From: Brachybacterium phenoliresistens
Lineage (GTDB): Bacteria; Actinomycetota; Actinomycetes; Actinomycetales; Dermabacteraceae
Length of the DNA: 64,000 nucleotides
Assembly: GCF_000576425.1 (NCBI RefSeq)
Contig: NZ_KK069999.1
Span: 154,600-218,599, forward strand
Reading direction: 5' to 3'
Shown here: in pieces, positions 33,841 through 42,750 of the stretch
Position numbering within the stretch: the first letter of the stretch is position 1
Layout: each line of letters begins with the position of its first letter
The notes under the pieces: model-generated
Database searches by the model: none
Told to the model about the DNA's origin: nothing
Seen by the model: only the letters and a program-made list of their open reading frames with translations
Program-made: the position numbers and the translations under genes

Positions 33841-33869
33841 AACTTACAACGTTGCATACATGGCGTCAA
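33841..33869 (-). promoter_or_regulatory. promoter of importer 3 with LacI-type operator in the spacer
   Basis: On the minus strand: TTGACG (complement of 33864-33869), a 17-bp spacer and TAAGTT (complement of 33841-33846). The spacer contains TGCAACGTTGTA (33845-33856), one base away from the palindrome in front of abfA. This is a textbook repressible arrangement. Confidence 0.72.
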
Positions 33870-33897
33870 CACGTCGAGGCAGAACCGGCAGCCATGA

Positions 33898-33913
33898 ATG
33901 TGAACGTTGACAT
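33898..33913. promoter_or_regulatory. ara operator, upstream copy
   Basis: ATGTGAACGTTGACAT, identical to the site at 34001-34016 and one arm base different from the palindrome at 38717. The distance to the second copy is 103 bp, close to ten helical turns, so DNA looping by a tetrameric repressor is possible. It also lies just upstream of the importer-3 promoter and might affect it. Confidence 0.65.
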
Positions 33914-34000
33914 CGTGACCTGCGGATTCGCCCCGCGCCGTTGCCGAGTCGTGATCCTGGGCTCCTCGGCGGCGACCCGCCGAGGTCCTCGGACACCCCG

Positions 34001-34039
34001 ATGTGAACGTTGACATCGGGGGTGCCCGGCTGGTTCGAT
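34001..34039 (+). promoter_or_regulatory. araB promoter overlapped by ara operator; likely leaderless start
   Basis: ATGTGAACGTTGACAT (34001-34016) contains TTGACA (34010-34015) as -35; TTCGAT (34034-34039) is an 18-bp-spaced -10. Transcription would then start about 34046, which is the A of the kinase ATG, so the mRNA may be leaderless. No Shine-Dalgarno precedes that ATG. Confidence 0.55.
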
Positions 34040-34045
34040 GAGCTC

Positions 34046-35704
34046 ATGACACACGACGACGTGGCCCCGCACGGCGCCCCCTCCCCCGCGGCCGATCCCG
34101 CCGCCCTCATCGGCGCCGGCGCGGCGCACCTCGGCATCGAGCTCGGCTCGACCCGCATCAAGGCCGCCCTGGTGGACGATGCCGGCACCGTGCTGGCCAC
34201 CGGCTCCCACGCCTGGGAGAACCGCCTCGAGGACGGCAGCTGGACCTACTCCCTCGAGGACGTCCACGCGGGGCTGCAGTCCTGCTACGCCGACCTCGCG
34301 CGGCGCGTGCGCGAGCAGCACGGCGCCGAGCTCGCCCAGGTGCGCAGCCTCGGCGTCTCCGCCATGATGCACGGCTACCTCGCCCTGGACGCGGAGGGCG
34401 CGCTGCTGACCCCCTTCCGCACCTGGCGCAACACCTACACCGGCGAGGCCGCCGGGATCCTCTCCGAGCTGCTGGGGCGCAACATCCCCCTGCGCTGGTC
34501 GATCGCCCACCTGCTGCACGCCGCCCGCGGCGGCGAGGAGCACGTCTCCCGCATCGCCGCGCTCACCACGCTGGCCGGCTACGTCCACGAGCGCCTCTCG
34601 GGCCGCCGCGTGCTGGGCGTCGGCGACGCCTCGGGCATGTTCCCGATCGCGGCCGACGGGCGCAGCTGGGACGCCGAGCGCCTGGCGAAGGCCCAGGCGC
34701 TGCCCGAGCTGGAGGCCATCGGCCGCCCGCTGACCGAGATCCTTCCCGAGATCCTCGTGGCGGGAGAGGACGCCGGCACCCTCACCGAGGACGGCGCCCG
34801 CCTGCTGGACCCGAGCGGGACCCTGCGGCCCGGCGCGGTGCTGGCCGCCCCCGAGGGCGACGCCGGCACCGGCATGGTCGCCACCTCCGCGATCGCCCCG
34901 CGCACCGGCAACGTCAGCGCGGGCACGAGCGCCTTCGCGATGGTCGTGCTCGAGGGCGAGCTCTCCGCCCCGCGCGAGGAGGTCGACCTCGTGACCACGC
35001 CCGCGGGCGACCCGGTCGCGATGATCCACACCAACAACTGCACCGGCGACCTGGACGCCTGGCTGCGGGTGCTCTCGGAGTTCTCCGGCCTCATCGGCTC
35101 CGCGAAGGAGCCGGGCGAGCTGTACGCGCCGCTGTTCGAGCTGGCCCTCCAGGGCGAGGCCGACGCCGGCGGGCTGATCAGCTACAACTACCTCTCCGGC
35201 GAGCACCAGACCGGCGTCGAGTCCGGCCGGCCGATGCTGGTGCGCGCCCAGGACGCGCGCTTCACCCTCCCCAACCTCCTGCGCGCCCACCTGTACGGCG
35301 CCTTCGGCGCCCTCGCCACGGGCATGCGGATCCTCCTGGAGGAGGAGAAGGTCCGCCTGGACACCCTGTACGCCCACGGCGGGATCTTCAGCACCAAGGG
35401 CGTCGCCCAGCAGATCCTGGCCGATGCGCTGCGCACCCCCGTGGCCGTGGACGACTCCGCGGGCGAGGGCGGCGCCTGGGGCATGGCCCTGCTGGCCGCC
35501 TACACCGCCGAGCGCACGGCCGGCTCCGCCGCGAGCCTGGACGAGCACCTGCGCACCCGGATCTTCGCGCACCGCTCCACGCAGACCACCGCCCCCGATC
35601 CCGTCGGCGCCGAGGGCTACGCCCGCTGGCTCGACGCCTACCGCGCCGCGCTGCCCGTCCAGCGGCTCGCCGGCGAGCTCATCCCCGACAAGGAGACCCG
35701 ATGA
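34046..35704 (+). CDS. araB: FGGY-family kinase, probable L-ribulokinase
   Basis: A 552-residue sugar kinase. The N-terminal phosphate loop is LGIELGSTRIKAALVDDAG (about 30-48); YLALDAEGALLTPFRTWRNTYT and the C-terminal YAHGGIFSTKGVAQQILADAL are typical FGGY elements. The sequence does not look like classical AraB (which begins IDFGTDSVRA-like), so this appears to be a different FGGY branch doing the same step, phosphorylating L-ribulose at C5. The role is assigned because araD overlaps its stop (ATGA) and araA is near. Start ATG 34046 coincides with the predicted transcription start. Confidence 0.85.
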   Translation: MTHDDVAPHGAPSPAADPAALIGAGAAHLGIELGSTRIKAALVDDAGTVLATGSHAWENRLEDGSWTYSLEDVHAGLQSCYADLARRVREQHGAELAQVRSLGVSAMMHGYLALDAEGALLTPFRTWRNTYTGEAAGILSELLGRNIPLRWSIAHLLHAARGGEEHVSRIAALTTLAGYVHERLSGRRVLGVGDASGMFPIAADGRSWDAERLAKAQALPELEAIGRPLTEILPEILVAGEDAGTLTEDGARLLDPSGTLRPGAVLAAPEGDAGTGMVATSAIAPRTGNVSAGTSAFAMVVLEGELSAPREEVDLVTTPAGDPVAMIHTNNCTGDLDAWLRVLSEFSGLIGSAKEPGELYAPLFELALQGEADAGGLISYNYLSGEHQTGVESGRPMLVRAQDARFTLPNLLRAHLYGAFGALATGMRILLEEEKVRLDTLYAHGGIFSTKGVAQQILADALRTPVAVDDSAGEGGAWGMALLAAYTAERTAGSAASLDEHLRTRIFAHRSTQTTAPDPVGAEGYARWLDAYRAALPVQRLAGELIPDKETR

Positions 35705-36447
35705 CCATCGTCCTGTCCGACCTTCCCGACGCCGTCCAGGAGGCCGTGGCCGCGACCCGTCGCCGCGTCAGCGACCTGCACGCCGAGCTGCCCCGCAACG
35801 GCCTGGTCGTGTGGACCGCCGGCAACGTCTCCGAGCGCGTCCCCGCCGTCGAGGGCGAGGAGGACGTGCCCGGCCTGCTCGTCATCAAGCCCTCCGGCGT
35901 CTCCTACGACGACCTCTCGCCCGACGCCATGGTCGTGTGCACCCTGGACGGGAAGAAGATCGAGGACGGCACCCCCGCGCACCTCCAGCCCAGCTCCGAC
36001 ACGGCCGCCCACGCGTACGTCTACGCGCACATGGACCACGTCGGCGGGGTCGTGCACACCCACTCCACCTACGCGACGGCCTGGGCCGCGCGCGGCGAGG
36101 AGATCCCCTGCGTGCTGACGATGATGGGCGACGAGTTCGGCGGGCCGATCCCCGTGGGGCCCTTCGCCATCATCGGCGACGACTCCATCGGCCGCGGCAT
36201 CGTGGAGACCCTGCGGGGCTCCCGCTCGCGCGCCGTGCTCATGCAGAACCACGGCCCGTTCACCATCGGCTCCGACGCCCGCGACGCCGTCAAGGCGGCG
36301 GTCATGTGCGAGGAGGTGGCCCGCACGGTCCACATCTCCCGCCAGCTGGGCGATCCGCTGCCCATCGCGCCCGAGCTGATCGACGCGCTCTTCGACCGCT
36401 ACCAGAACGTCTACGGCCAGCCCGCGGCGGCGGGAGAGGACGCCTGA
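35701..36447 (+). CDS. araD: L-ribulose-5-phosphate 4-epimerase
   Basis: A 248-residue class II aldolase-fold enzyme that makes D-xylulose 5-phosphate. Zinc-binding histidines are visible in GVVHTHSTYATAWA (two) and LMQNHGPFTIG (one); TAGNVSER and KPSGVSYDDLSPDAMVV bind the phosphate, and SSDTAAHAYVY carries the usual Asp. The length is slightly above the usual 231 because of an N-terminal helix. It overlaps araB by ATGA. A terminator follows at 36467. Confidence 0.95.
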   Translation: MTIVLSDLPDAVQEAVAATRRRVSDLHAELPRNGLVVWTAGNVSERVPAVEGEEDVPGLLVIKPSGVSYDDLSPDAMVVCTLDGKKIEDGTPAHLQPSSDTAAHAYVYAHMDHVGGVVHTHSTYATAWAARGEEIPCVLTMMGDEFGGPIPVGPFAIIGDDSIGRGIVETLRGSRSRAVLMQNHGPFTIGSDARDAVKAAVMCEEVARTVHISRQLGDPLPIAPELIDALFDRYQNVYGQPAAAGEDA

Positions 36448-36466
36448 GCCGTCCCCGCACGGACCC

Positions 36467-36502
36467 AGCGCCCCGTCAACTCCCCGGAGATGTCGGGGCG
36501 CT
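36467..36502 (+). terminator. stem-loop after araD
   Basis: AGCGCCCCG (36467-36475) pairs with CGGGGCGCT (36494-36502) over an 18-nt loop, 20 bp after the araD stop; CTCATGTC follows instead of a U-run. Confidence 0.5.
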
Positions 36503-36660
36503 CTCATGTCAGATCCTCCACGCCATCGCTGTGACCTGGCATGATGCGCTCCCGTGTGGCCGACATCACGGCGAGAACTTGAAAGCTCGCTGAGTACGGC
36601 ACAGGCTGGACACCGTAGAGGAAACGACTTTCATACGTGACGCCAGGGAAAGGGACTGCC

Positions 36661-38547
36661 ATGACCGACTCCGACACGGCCGAGAACGGAGGTGGAGGTC
36701 CCGCCGTCACGGACCCCACCGCCTGGCCGGAGCACCTCCCCGAGACCGTCCATCTCCCCCGCTCCATGCAGATCGCCGAGGACGACACCGACGAGGAGAT
36801 CACCGCGAAGCTGCGCCGGCAGGGCGCGCGCATCGGCGCCGGGACCATCGCGCCGGCCGTGTTCTGGCCGGCCCTGATCGTGATCCTCGCCGTCGCGATG
36901 CTCTCCGTGCTCTTCCCCGAGACCTCCTCGAAGGTCATGACCGGCCTGCAGGGCTGGATCGTCGCGGACCTCGGCTGGTACTACATGCTGGCCATCGGCG
37001 GCTTCGTGGCCTTCGCCATCGTGCTGGCGCTGTCCTCCTACGGCCGGATCCGGCTGGGCCGGGACGACGACACCCCGGAGTTCGGCCTGTTCTCGTGGTT
37101 CGCGATGCTGTTCGCCGCCGGCATGGGCATCGGCCTGGTCTTCTACGGCGTGGCCGAGCCGCTGGGCTACACCACGGGCAACGCGAAGCCCGGCTGGAAC
37201 GGCGAGGGCGTCGAGCTCTCCGGCCTGGCCATGGCCCAGACCTTCATGCACTGGGGCCTGCACCCCTGGGCGGCGTACGCCGTCATCGGCCTGGCGCTGG
37301 CCTATGCGATCCACCGCCGCGGCCGCCCCGTCTCGATCCGCTGGGCCCTCGAGCCGATCTTCGGCGAGCGCGTCAAGGGCTGGGTCGGCGACGTGATCGA
37401 CGTGCTGGCGATCTTCGGCACCGTCTTCGGCATCGCGACCTCCCTGGGCCTGGGCGTCCAGCAGATCGCGGCCGGCATGTCCGCCATCGGCGTGGTCGGC
37501 GAGGCCAGCAACGGCTTCCTCATCGTGCTGATCGTCGTGATCACCTTCCTGGCCACGCTCAGCGTGGTCAGCGGCGTCGGCGTGGGCATCAAGTGGCTCT
37601 CCAACGCGAACCTCTCCCTCGCCGGGCTGCTCATGATCGTCGCGCTGATCTTCGGGCCGACGGTCTTCCTCATGCAGAACTTCGTCGAGGCCCTCGGGGT
37701 GTACCTCACGAACTTCTTCCACATCACCCTGGACGTGGGCGCCTACGACCGCTCCACCGAGGCCCAGGAGTGGTTCTCCGGGAACACCCTGTTCTACTGG
37801 GGCTGGTGGATCGCCTGGGCGCCCTTCGTGGGCGTGTTCATCGCGCGCATCTCCCGCGGCCGCACCGTGCGCGAGTTCATCGCGGGCGTGCTGCTGGTGC
37901 CCTCCTTCGTGGGCATGATCTGGTTCTCGATCTGGGGCGGCAACGGCCTGTACCGCCAGTGGTTCGGCGCCGGCGACCTGGGCGACATCACCGCCCCGGA
38001 GTCCATGTTCCGCATCTTCGAGGACTTCCCGCTGACGGGCCTGCTGTCGATCCTCGGCATCGTGCTGGTGACGATCTTCTTCATCACCTCCTCGGACTCC
38101 GGCTCGCTGGTGGTGGACATGCTCGCCTCCGGCGGCCACCCGAACCCGCCGATCTGGTCCCGCGTGCTATGGGCCTGCCTCGAGGGCTTCCTCGCGATCG
38201 CCCTGCTGCTGTCCGGCGGGCTCACCTCGCTGCAGGCCGGCTCGCTGGTGACGGCGCTGCCCTTCAGCGTGATCCTGATCCTCATGTGCATCGCTCTGGT
38301 CAAGGCCCTGGGCCTGGACCACGCCGTGCTCCAGCAGCACGAGCGCACGCAGCGGCTCGAGGCCCTGACCTCGCATCTGACCGGCGAGCTGTCCTCGAGC
38401 TTCGCCGAGAGCAGCGAGCTGGAGACCTTCGTGGACGATCGCATCGACTACCGCCTCTCCCGCACCCGCGGCGCCTTCAAGCGCCCCAAGGGCGAGGGCT
38501 CCGGCGCCGTGGGCGGCTCCGCCCCGCGACGCGACGCGCAGGAGTGA
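36661..38547 (+). CDS. BCCT-family betaine/choline-type transporter
   Basis: A 628-residue secondary transporter with about 12 helices. The Gly-rich signature AAGMGIGLVFYGVAEPLGY and the Trp-rich segment FYWGWWIAWAPFVGVFIARISRGRTVREF are both canonical for uptake of betaine-like quaternary ammonium compounds. Long charged tails at both ends (about 55 and 85 residues) may sense osmolality, as in BetP. The gene separates araBD from araA and has terminators on both sides, so it is an independent unit, probably for osmoprotection. ATG 36661 was preferred over the GTG at 36637 for its better AGGGAAAGGG spacing. The substrate is not decidable; proline or hydroxyproline betaine is possible. Confidence 0.92.
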   Translation: MTDSDTAENGGGGPAVTDPTAWPEHLPETVHLPRSMQIAEDDTDEEITAKLRRQGARIGAGTIAPAVFWPALIVILAVAMLSVLFPETSSKVMTGLQGWIVADLGWYYMLAIGGFVAFAIVLALSSYGRIRLGRDDDTPEFGLFSWFAMLFAAGMGIGLVFYGVAEPLGYTTGNAKPGWNGEGVELSGLAMAQTFMHWGLHPWAAYAVIGLALAYAIHRRGRPVSIRWALEPIFGERVKGWVGDVIDVLAIFGTVFGIATSLGLGVQQIAAGMSAIGVVGEASNGFLIVLIVVITFLATLSVVSGVGVGIKWLSNANLSLAGLLMIVALIFGPTVFLMQNFVEALGVYLTNFFHITLDVGAYDRSTEAQEWFSGNTLFYWGWWIAWAPFVGVFIARISRGRTVREFIAGVLLVPSFVGMIWFSIWGGNGLYRQWFGAGDLGDITAPESMFRIFEDFPLTGLLSILGIVLVTIFFITSSDSGSLVVDMLASGGHPNPPIWSRVLWACLEGFLAIALLLSGGLTSLQAGSLVTALPFSVILILMCIALVKALGLDHAVLQQHERTQRLEALTSHLTGELSSSFAESSELETFVDDRIDYRLSRTRGAFKRPKGEGSGAVGGSAPRRDAQE

Positions 38548-38591
38548 CGATGCGCTGAGCCGCCGCGCCGCAGGCGGCGGCACGCACCCCG

Positions 38592-38623
38592 GGAAGGGGC
38601 CGGTCCGAGGACCGGCCCCTTCC
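38592..38623 (+). terminator. strong stem-loop after the BCCT gene
   Basis: GGAAGGGGCCGGTCC pairs with GGACCGGCCCCTTCC (38592-38606, 38609-38623), a perfect 14-15-bp stem with a minimal loop, 44 bp past the stop. It isolates the transporter from araA. Confidence 0.8.
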
Positions 38624-38702
38624 GTGCATCCCGGGGCAGGCCGCTCCGGGCGCCCGATGCTCCCCCGGCCCGCCCCCGGCGCGGCCGGGGGTCGCGCGCG
38701 TC

Positions 38703-38732
38703 TTGACAGCCCAGGATGTGAACGTTCACACT
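38703..38732 (+). promoter_or_regulatory. araA promoter with palindromic operator
   Basis: TTGACA (38703-38708) and TCACAC/CACACT (38726-38732) with 17-18-bp spacing. The spacer and -10 are covered by TGTGAACGTTCACA (38717-38730), a perfect 14-bp palindrome and the symmetric version of the sites at 33898 and 34001. Clear LacI/AraR-type repression layout. Confidence 0.75.
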
Positions 38733-38799
38733 GGGGTGGTGCCCGCCGACGACGGCCGAGGCGCACCGACCCCGTACAGACACGACCGAGGGAGCCCTC

Positions 38800-40308
38800 G
38801 TGCACAACCCCTTCGAGACCCGCGAAATCTGGTTCCTCACCGGCAGCCAGGGCCTCTACGGCCCCGAGACGCTCGAGCAGGTCGCCGAGCAGTCGCAGAC
38901 CATCGCGCAGACGCTCGACGCCGCCTCCGACATCCCCGTGAAGATCGTCTGGAAGCCGGTCCTCACCGACCGCGACGCGATCCGCGACGTGGCGCTGGCC
39001 GCCAACGCCGACCCGGCCTGCGTCGGCGTCATCGCCTGGATGCACACCTTCTCCCCCGCGAAGATGTGGATCCTGGGCCTGGAGGCCCTGCAGACCCCGC
39101 TGCTGCACCTGCACACCCAGGCCAACGTCGAGCTGCCCTGGGACAGCATCGACATGGACTTCATGAACCTCAACCAGGCCGCCCACGGCGACCGCGAGTT
39201 CGGGTACATCGCCTCCCGCCTCGGCGTGGCGCGCAAGACCGTCGTCGGCCACGCGAGCCACCCGCACGTGCAGGAGAAGATCGGCCGATGGGCCCGCGCC
39301 GCCACCGGCTGGGCCGAGATGCACTCCCTGAAGCTCGCCCGCTTCGGCGACAACATGCGCAACGTCGCCGTCACCGAGGGCGACAAGACCGAGGCCGAGC
39401 TGCGCCTGGGCGTCTCCGTGAACACCTGGGGCGTCAACGACCTCGTCGCCGTGGTCGACGCCGTCGAGGACTCCGCGATCGACGCCCTCGTGGCCGAGTA
39501 CGAGGAGACCTACGAGGTCGCCCCCGAGCTGCGCGCGGGCGGGGAGCGCCACGAGTCCCTGCGCTACGGCGCCCGCCAGGAGCTGGGCCTGCGCACCTTC
39601 CTCGAGGAGGGCGGCTTCGGCGCCCTCACCACCAACTTCGAGGACCTCGGCGGCCTGAAGCAGCTGCCCGGCCTCGCGGTCCAGCGCCTCATGGCCGACG
39701 GCTACGGCTTCGGCGCCGAGGGCGACTGGAAGACCGCCATCCTGGTGCGCGCGGCGGCCGTGATGGGCTACGGCCTGCCCGGCGGCGCGTCCCTCATGGA
39801 GGACTACACCTACGACATGACCCCCGGCGGCGAGAAGATCCTCGGCGCCCACATGCTCGAGGTCTCGCCCTCGCTCACCACGCAGAAGCCCAGCCTGGAG
39901 ATCCACCCGCTGGGCATCGGCGACCGCGAGGACCCGGTGCGCCTGAAGTTCACCACCGACCCCGGCACCGCCGTGGTCGTGGCCCTCTCGGACATGCGCG
40001 AGCGCTTCCGCCTGGTCGCCAACGTCGTCGACGTCGTCGAGCCCGATGCGGAGCTGCCGAACCTCCCCGTGGCCTGCGCCGTGTGGGAGCCCCGCCCCGA
40101 CTTCGCGACCTCCGCCGAGTGCTGGCTGACCGCCGGCGCCGCCCACCACACCGTGATGACCACGGCGCTGGGCCTGGAGGTCTTCGAGGACCTCGCGGAG
40201 ATCGCCGGGATCGAGCTCGCCGTCATCGACGAGAGCACCACCGTGCGCGGCTTCGCCCAGGACCTGCGCACCAACCAGGTCTTCCACCGCCTGGCCCAGG
40301 GGTTCTGA
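38800..40308 (+). CDS. araA: L-arabinose isomerase
   Basis: A 502-residue enzyme converting L-arabinose to L-ribulose with Mn2+. The sequence starts at a GTG preceded by [29 protein letters not shown] is the typical N-terminus, followed by [41 protein letters not shown] and the active-site region [17 protein letters not shown] with EDYTYDM. Length is normal for the family. An alditol oxidase gene follows after a single base. The operator in the promoter matches those at araB, so the split ara genes form one regulon. Confidence 0.97.
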   Translation: MHNPFETREIWFLTGSQGLYGPETLEQVAEQSQTIAQTLDAASDIPVKIVWKPVLTDRDAIRDVALAANADPACVGVIAWMHTFSPAKMWILGLEALQTPLLHLHTQANVELPWDSIDMDFMNLNQAAHGDREFGYIASRLGVARKTVVGHASHPHVQEKIGRWARAATGWAEMHSLKLARFGDNMRNVAVTEGDKTEAELRLGVSVNTWGVNDLVAVVDAVEDSAIDALVAEYEETYEVAPELRAGGERHESLRYGARQELGLRTFLEEGGFGALTTNFEDLGGLKQLPGLAVQRLMADGYGFGAEGDWKTAILVRAAAVMGYGLPGGASLMEDYTYDMTPGGEKILGAHMLEVSPSLTTQKPSLEIHPLGIGDREDPVRLKFTTDPGTAVVVALSDMRERFRLVANVVDVVEPDAELPNLPVACAVWEPRPDFATSAECWLTAGAAHHTVMTTALGLEVFEDLAEIAGIELAVIDESTTVRGFAQDLRTNQVFHRLAQGF

Positions 40309-40309
40309 G

Positions 40310-41644
40310 ATGTCCGCGTCCGATGCCCGCCCGGGCCTGAGCTGGTCCGGGACGGTCGACTACGGCCCCGGCCCCCTGCACGCCCCGCGCACCGTGGCGG
40401 AGCTGCAGCAGGTGGTCGCCCGCGCAGGGCGCATCCGTGCCCTGGGCACCCGGCACTCGTTCTCGCGCGTGGCGGCATCGGACGCGGACCTCGTGACCCT
40501 GGCGGGGCTGCCCGAGGAGATCGAGGTCGACTCCGCCGCCCGCACCGTGCGCGTGACCGCCGGCGTCCGCTACGGCACCCTCGCCCTGGAGCTCGCCCGG
40601 CACGGCCTGGCGCTGGCCAACACCGGCTCGCTCCCCCACATCTCCGTCGCCGGTGCCAGCGCCACCGGCACCCACGGCTCCGGGGACCGCAACCAGGCCC
40701 TCGCCGCCTCGGTGCGGGCGATCGACCTCGTCACCGCCGGCGGGGACATCGTCTCGCTGAGCCGCGAGGGGGACGAGGCGGTCTTCGGCGGCGCCGTGCT
40801 CGCCCTCGGCGCCCTCGGCGTGGCCACCCACCTCACCCTCGACGTGGTCCCCGCCTTCGACGTGCGCCAGCGGGTCTACCTCGACCTGCCGGCCGAGGAG
40901 CTGCGCGGTGCGGGACTGGACGCCGTGCTCGCCGGCGCGTACAGCGTGAGCATCTTCCACCACTGGGACGGCACCGGCGCGCAGATCTGGGCGAAGCAGG
41001 CGGTCCTCGCCGGGGACGCCGCCCAGCGCGCCGCCGCCGCGGAGGCCGCCGGGACCCCCGGGCTGCCGACCGATCCGGAGTCCCCCTTCCCGGAGGTGTG
41101 GCACGGCGCGCGCCTGGCCTCCGGGCCGATGCACCCGCTTCCCGGCATGCCCGGCGACTTCTGCACCGACCAGACCGGGGCGCCCGGGCCCTCGCACGAG
41201 CGCCTGCCGCACTTCCGCCTCGAGTTCACGCCGTCCAACGGCGAGGAGATCCAGAGCGAATACTACGTGCCGCGCGCGCAGATCGCCGACGCCCTCGCGG
41301 CCGTCATGCCGCTGGGCGAGCGGATCCGCCCGCTGCTGCACGCCTCCGAGGTGCGCACGGTCGCGGCCGATGACCTGTGGCTCTCCCCCGCCCACGACCG
41401 CGACAGCGCGCTGGTCCACTTCACGTGGAAGCAGATGCCGGACGAGGTCGAGGCGCTGCTGCCGGAGATCGAGGCGGCGCTCGCGCCGTTCTCGCCGCGG
41501 CCGCACTGGGGCAAGGTCTTCACCACGCCGGCCGAGGAGGTCCGCGCCTGCTACCCGCGCCTGGCGGAGTTCCAGGCCCTCGCCGAGCGCCTGGACCCGC
41601 AGGGGACGTTCCGCAACGCGTACGTGGAGACGTACCTCTTCTGA
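40310..41644 (+). CDS. aldO: alditol/xylitol oxidase (AldO-type)
   Basis: A 444-residue VAO-family flavoprotein very similar in motifs to Streptomyces alditol oxidase: LGTRHSFSR with the covalent-FAD histidine (H49), NTGSLPHISVAGASATGTHGSG, ERLPHFRLEFTPSNGEEIQSEYYVPR, a EVRTVA Glu/Arg pair and HWGKVF with the active-site lysine. Such enzymes oxidise terminal OH groups of xylitol, arabitol or sorbitol to aldoses, releasing H2O2. It follows araA by one base, so arabinitol to arabinose is a plausible reaction here; that is inference. No signal peptide. Confidence 0.93.
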   Translation: MSASDARPGLSWSGTVDYGPGPLHAPRTVAELQQVVARAGRIRALGTRHSFSRVAASDADLVTLAGLPEEIEVDSAARTVRVTAGVRYGTLALELARHGLALANTGSLPHISVAGASATGTHGSGDRNQALAASVRAIDLVTAGGDIVSLSREGDEAVFGGAVLALGALGVATHLTLDVVPAFDVRQRVYLDLPAEELRGAGLDAVLAGAYSVSIFHHWDGTGAQIWAKQAVLAGDAAQRAAAAEAAGTPGLPTDPESPFPEVWHGARLASGPMHPLPGMPGDFCTDQTGAPGPSHERLPHFRLEFTPSNGEEIQSEYYVPRAQIADALAAVMPLGERIRPLLHASEVRTVAADDLWLSPAHDRDSALVHFTWKQMPDEVEALLPEIEAALAPFSPRPHWGKVFTTPAEEVRACYPRLAEFQALAERLDPQGTFRNAYVETYLF

Positions 41645-41674
41645 GCGCCCGCCGGAGCCGCGGCTCGAGCCCCC

Positions 41675-42676
41675 TCAGACGGTCGAGCCGCGGATCTCCA
41701 GGCGGGGCGGGACGATGATCTCGCACCGGGCGGGCTCGCGGCCGTCGATGAGCTCCAGGAGCATCTCGCCGGCGCGGCGGCCCACCTCGCCGAGGTTCAT
41801 GTCGACCGTGGTCAGCGGCGGGCGCGCGGCCAGGGCCATCACGTCCCAGTTGTCGTAGCCGGTGACCGCGACCTGCTCGGGCACGGCGATGCGCCGCTCG
41901 TGCAGCTGGTCCAGGACCCCGCGGGCGATCTGGTCCGAGCCGCAGCACACGGCGTCGACGTCCAGGCCCGAGGCGAGGGCGATGTCGATCGCGCGGCGGC
42001 CCCACTCCTCGCTCCAGGTGCCGAACATCGGCTCGCCCACCAGGGCGTCCCCGGCCGTGTCGACGACGGCCTCGGCCCGCACCCGCGCCGAGCGGTGCCG
42101 CTGCGGGCCGGTGACGTGGAGGATCCGGGAGCGTCCCAGCGACAGCAGGTGCCGGGCGGCGAGCGCGGCGCCGGCGGCCTCGTCGCTGAGCACCGCGCAC
42201 TGCTCGGGGTCGTCGGGGCGGGTGAAGGCGTAGACCACGGGGATGTCGATGTCGACCCGGGCGCGCTCGTCGGTGGAGCGGCCGGTGACGACCAGGCCGT
42301 CCACGCGCCGCCCGCGCAGGGAGCGCACCAGGTGCTCCTCGCGGGCGCGGTCGTCGCGGGTGTCGGAGAGGATCACCGCCATCCGGCCCACGGAGAGGGC
42401 GTCCTCCGCCCCCATGAGGATGGGCAGGGTGAAGCGGCCGAAGCTGTCCGTGGTGAGGAACCCGACCGTGTAGGTGCGGCCGCTGGCGAGGCCCCGGCCC
42501 CGGGAATCGGGGACGAAGCCCAGGCGATCCGCGACCTCCTGGACGTGACGACGAGTTTCCTCCCGCAGGCTGCCCGTGCCGTTGAGCGCCTTCGACACGG
42601 TTCCGAGCGAGACGCCCGCTGCGCGCGCGACATCGCCGATCTTCACCGTGGCGGGGGACGATGCGCGGGGGGACAT
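41675..42676 (-). CDS. LacI-family regulator of the HypBA1 locus
   Basis: A 333-residue repressor with HTH at about residues 10-60 (VKIGDVARAAGVSLGTVSKALNG and FVPDSRGRGLASG), then the sensor domain with CCGSDQIARGVLDQL and EQVAVTGYDNWDVMALA. It diverges from the GH127 gene; the 14-bp palindrome GGCAAACGTTTGCC lies between them. ATG 42676 was selected because the farther start at 42736 would leave no room for the promoter next to the operator. It converges on the alditol oxidase with 30 bp between the stops. Confidence 0.92.
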   Translation of the reverse strand: MSPRASSPATVKIGDVARAAGVSLGTVSKALNGTGSLREETRRHVQEVADRLGFVPDSRGRGLASGRTYTVGFLTTDSFGRFTLPILMGAEDALSVGRMAVILSDTRDDRAREEHLVRSLRGRRVDGLVVTGRSTDERARVDIDIPVVYAFTRPDDPEQCAVLSDEAAGAALAARHLLSLGRSRILHVTGPQRHRSARVRAEAVVDTAGDALVGEPMFGTWSEEWGRRAIDIALASGLDVDAVCCGSDQIARGVLDQLHERRIAVPEQVAVTGYDNWDVMALAARPPLTTVDMNLGEVGRRAGEMLLELIDGREPARCEIIVPPRLEIRGSTV

Positions 42677-42697
42677 GGAAGAACTGTACGCCAGGGC

Positions 42698-42750
42698 TTG
42701 CGCGCCCGGGAGCGGTCGACGCATACTGTGGCGCACGGCAAACGTTTGCC
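42698..42750 (+). promoter_or_regulatory. promoter and LacI operator of the GH127 locus
   Basis: TTGCGC (42698-42703), 18 bp, CATACT (42722-42727), then GGCAAACGTTTGCC (42737-42750), a perfect 14-bp palindrome just downstream of the expected start site. This position would block transcription; the site also faces the divergent regulator gene. Confidence 0.7.

Noticed and set aside
36503..36660. Possible riboswitch in the leader of the BCCT gene
   Set aside because: Some AGGAAACG- and GAACTTGAAAG-like bits drew attention, but I could not fit glycine, c-di-AMP or other known consensus structures.
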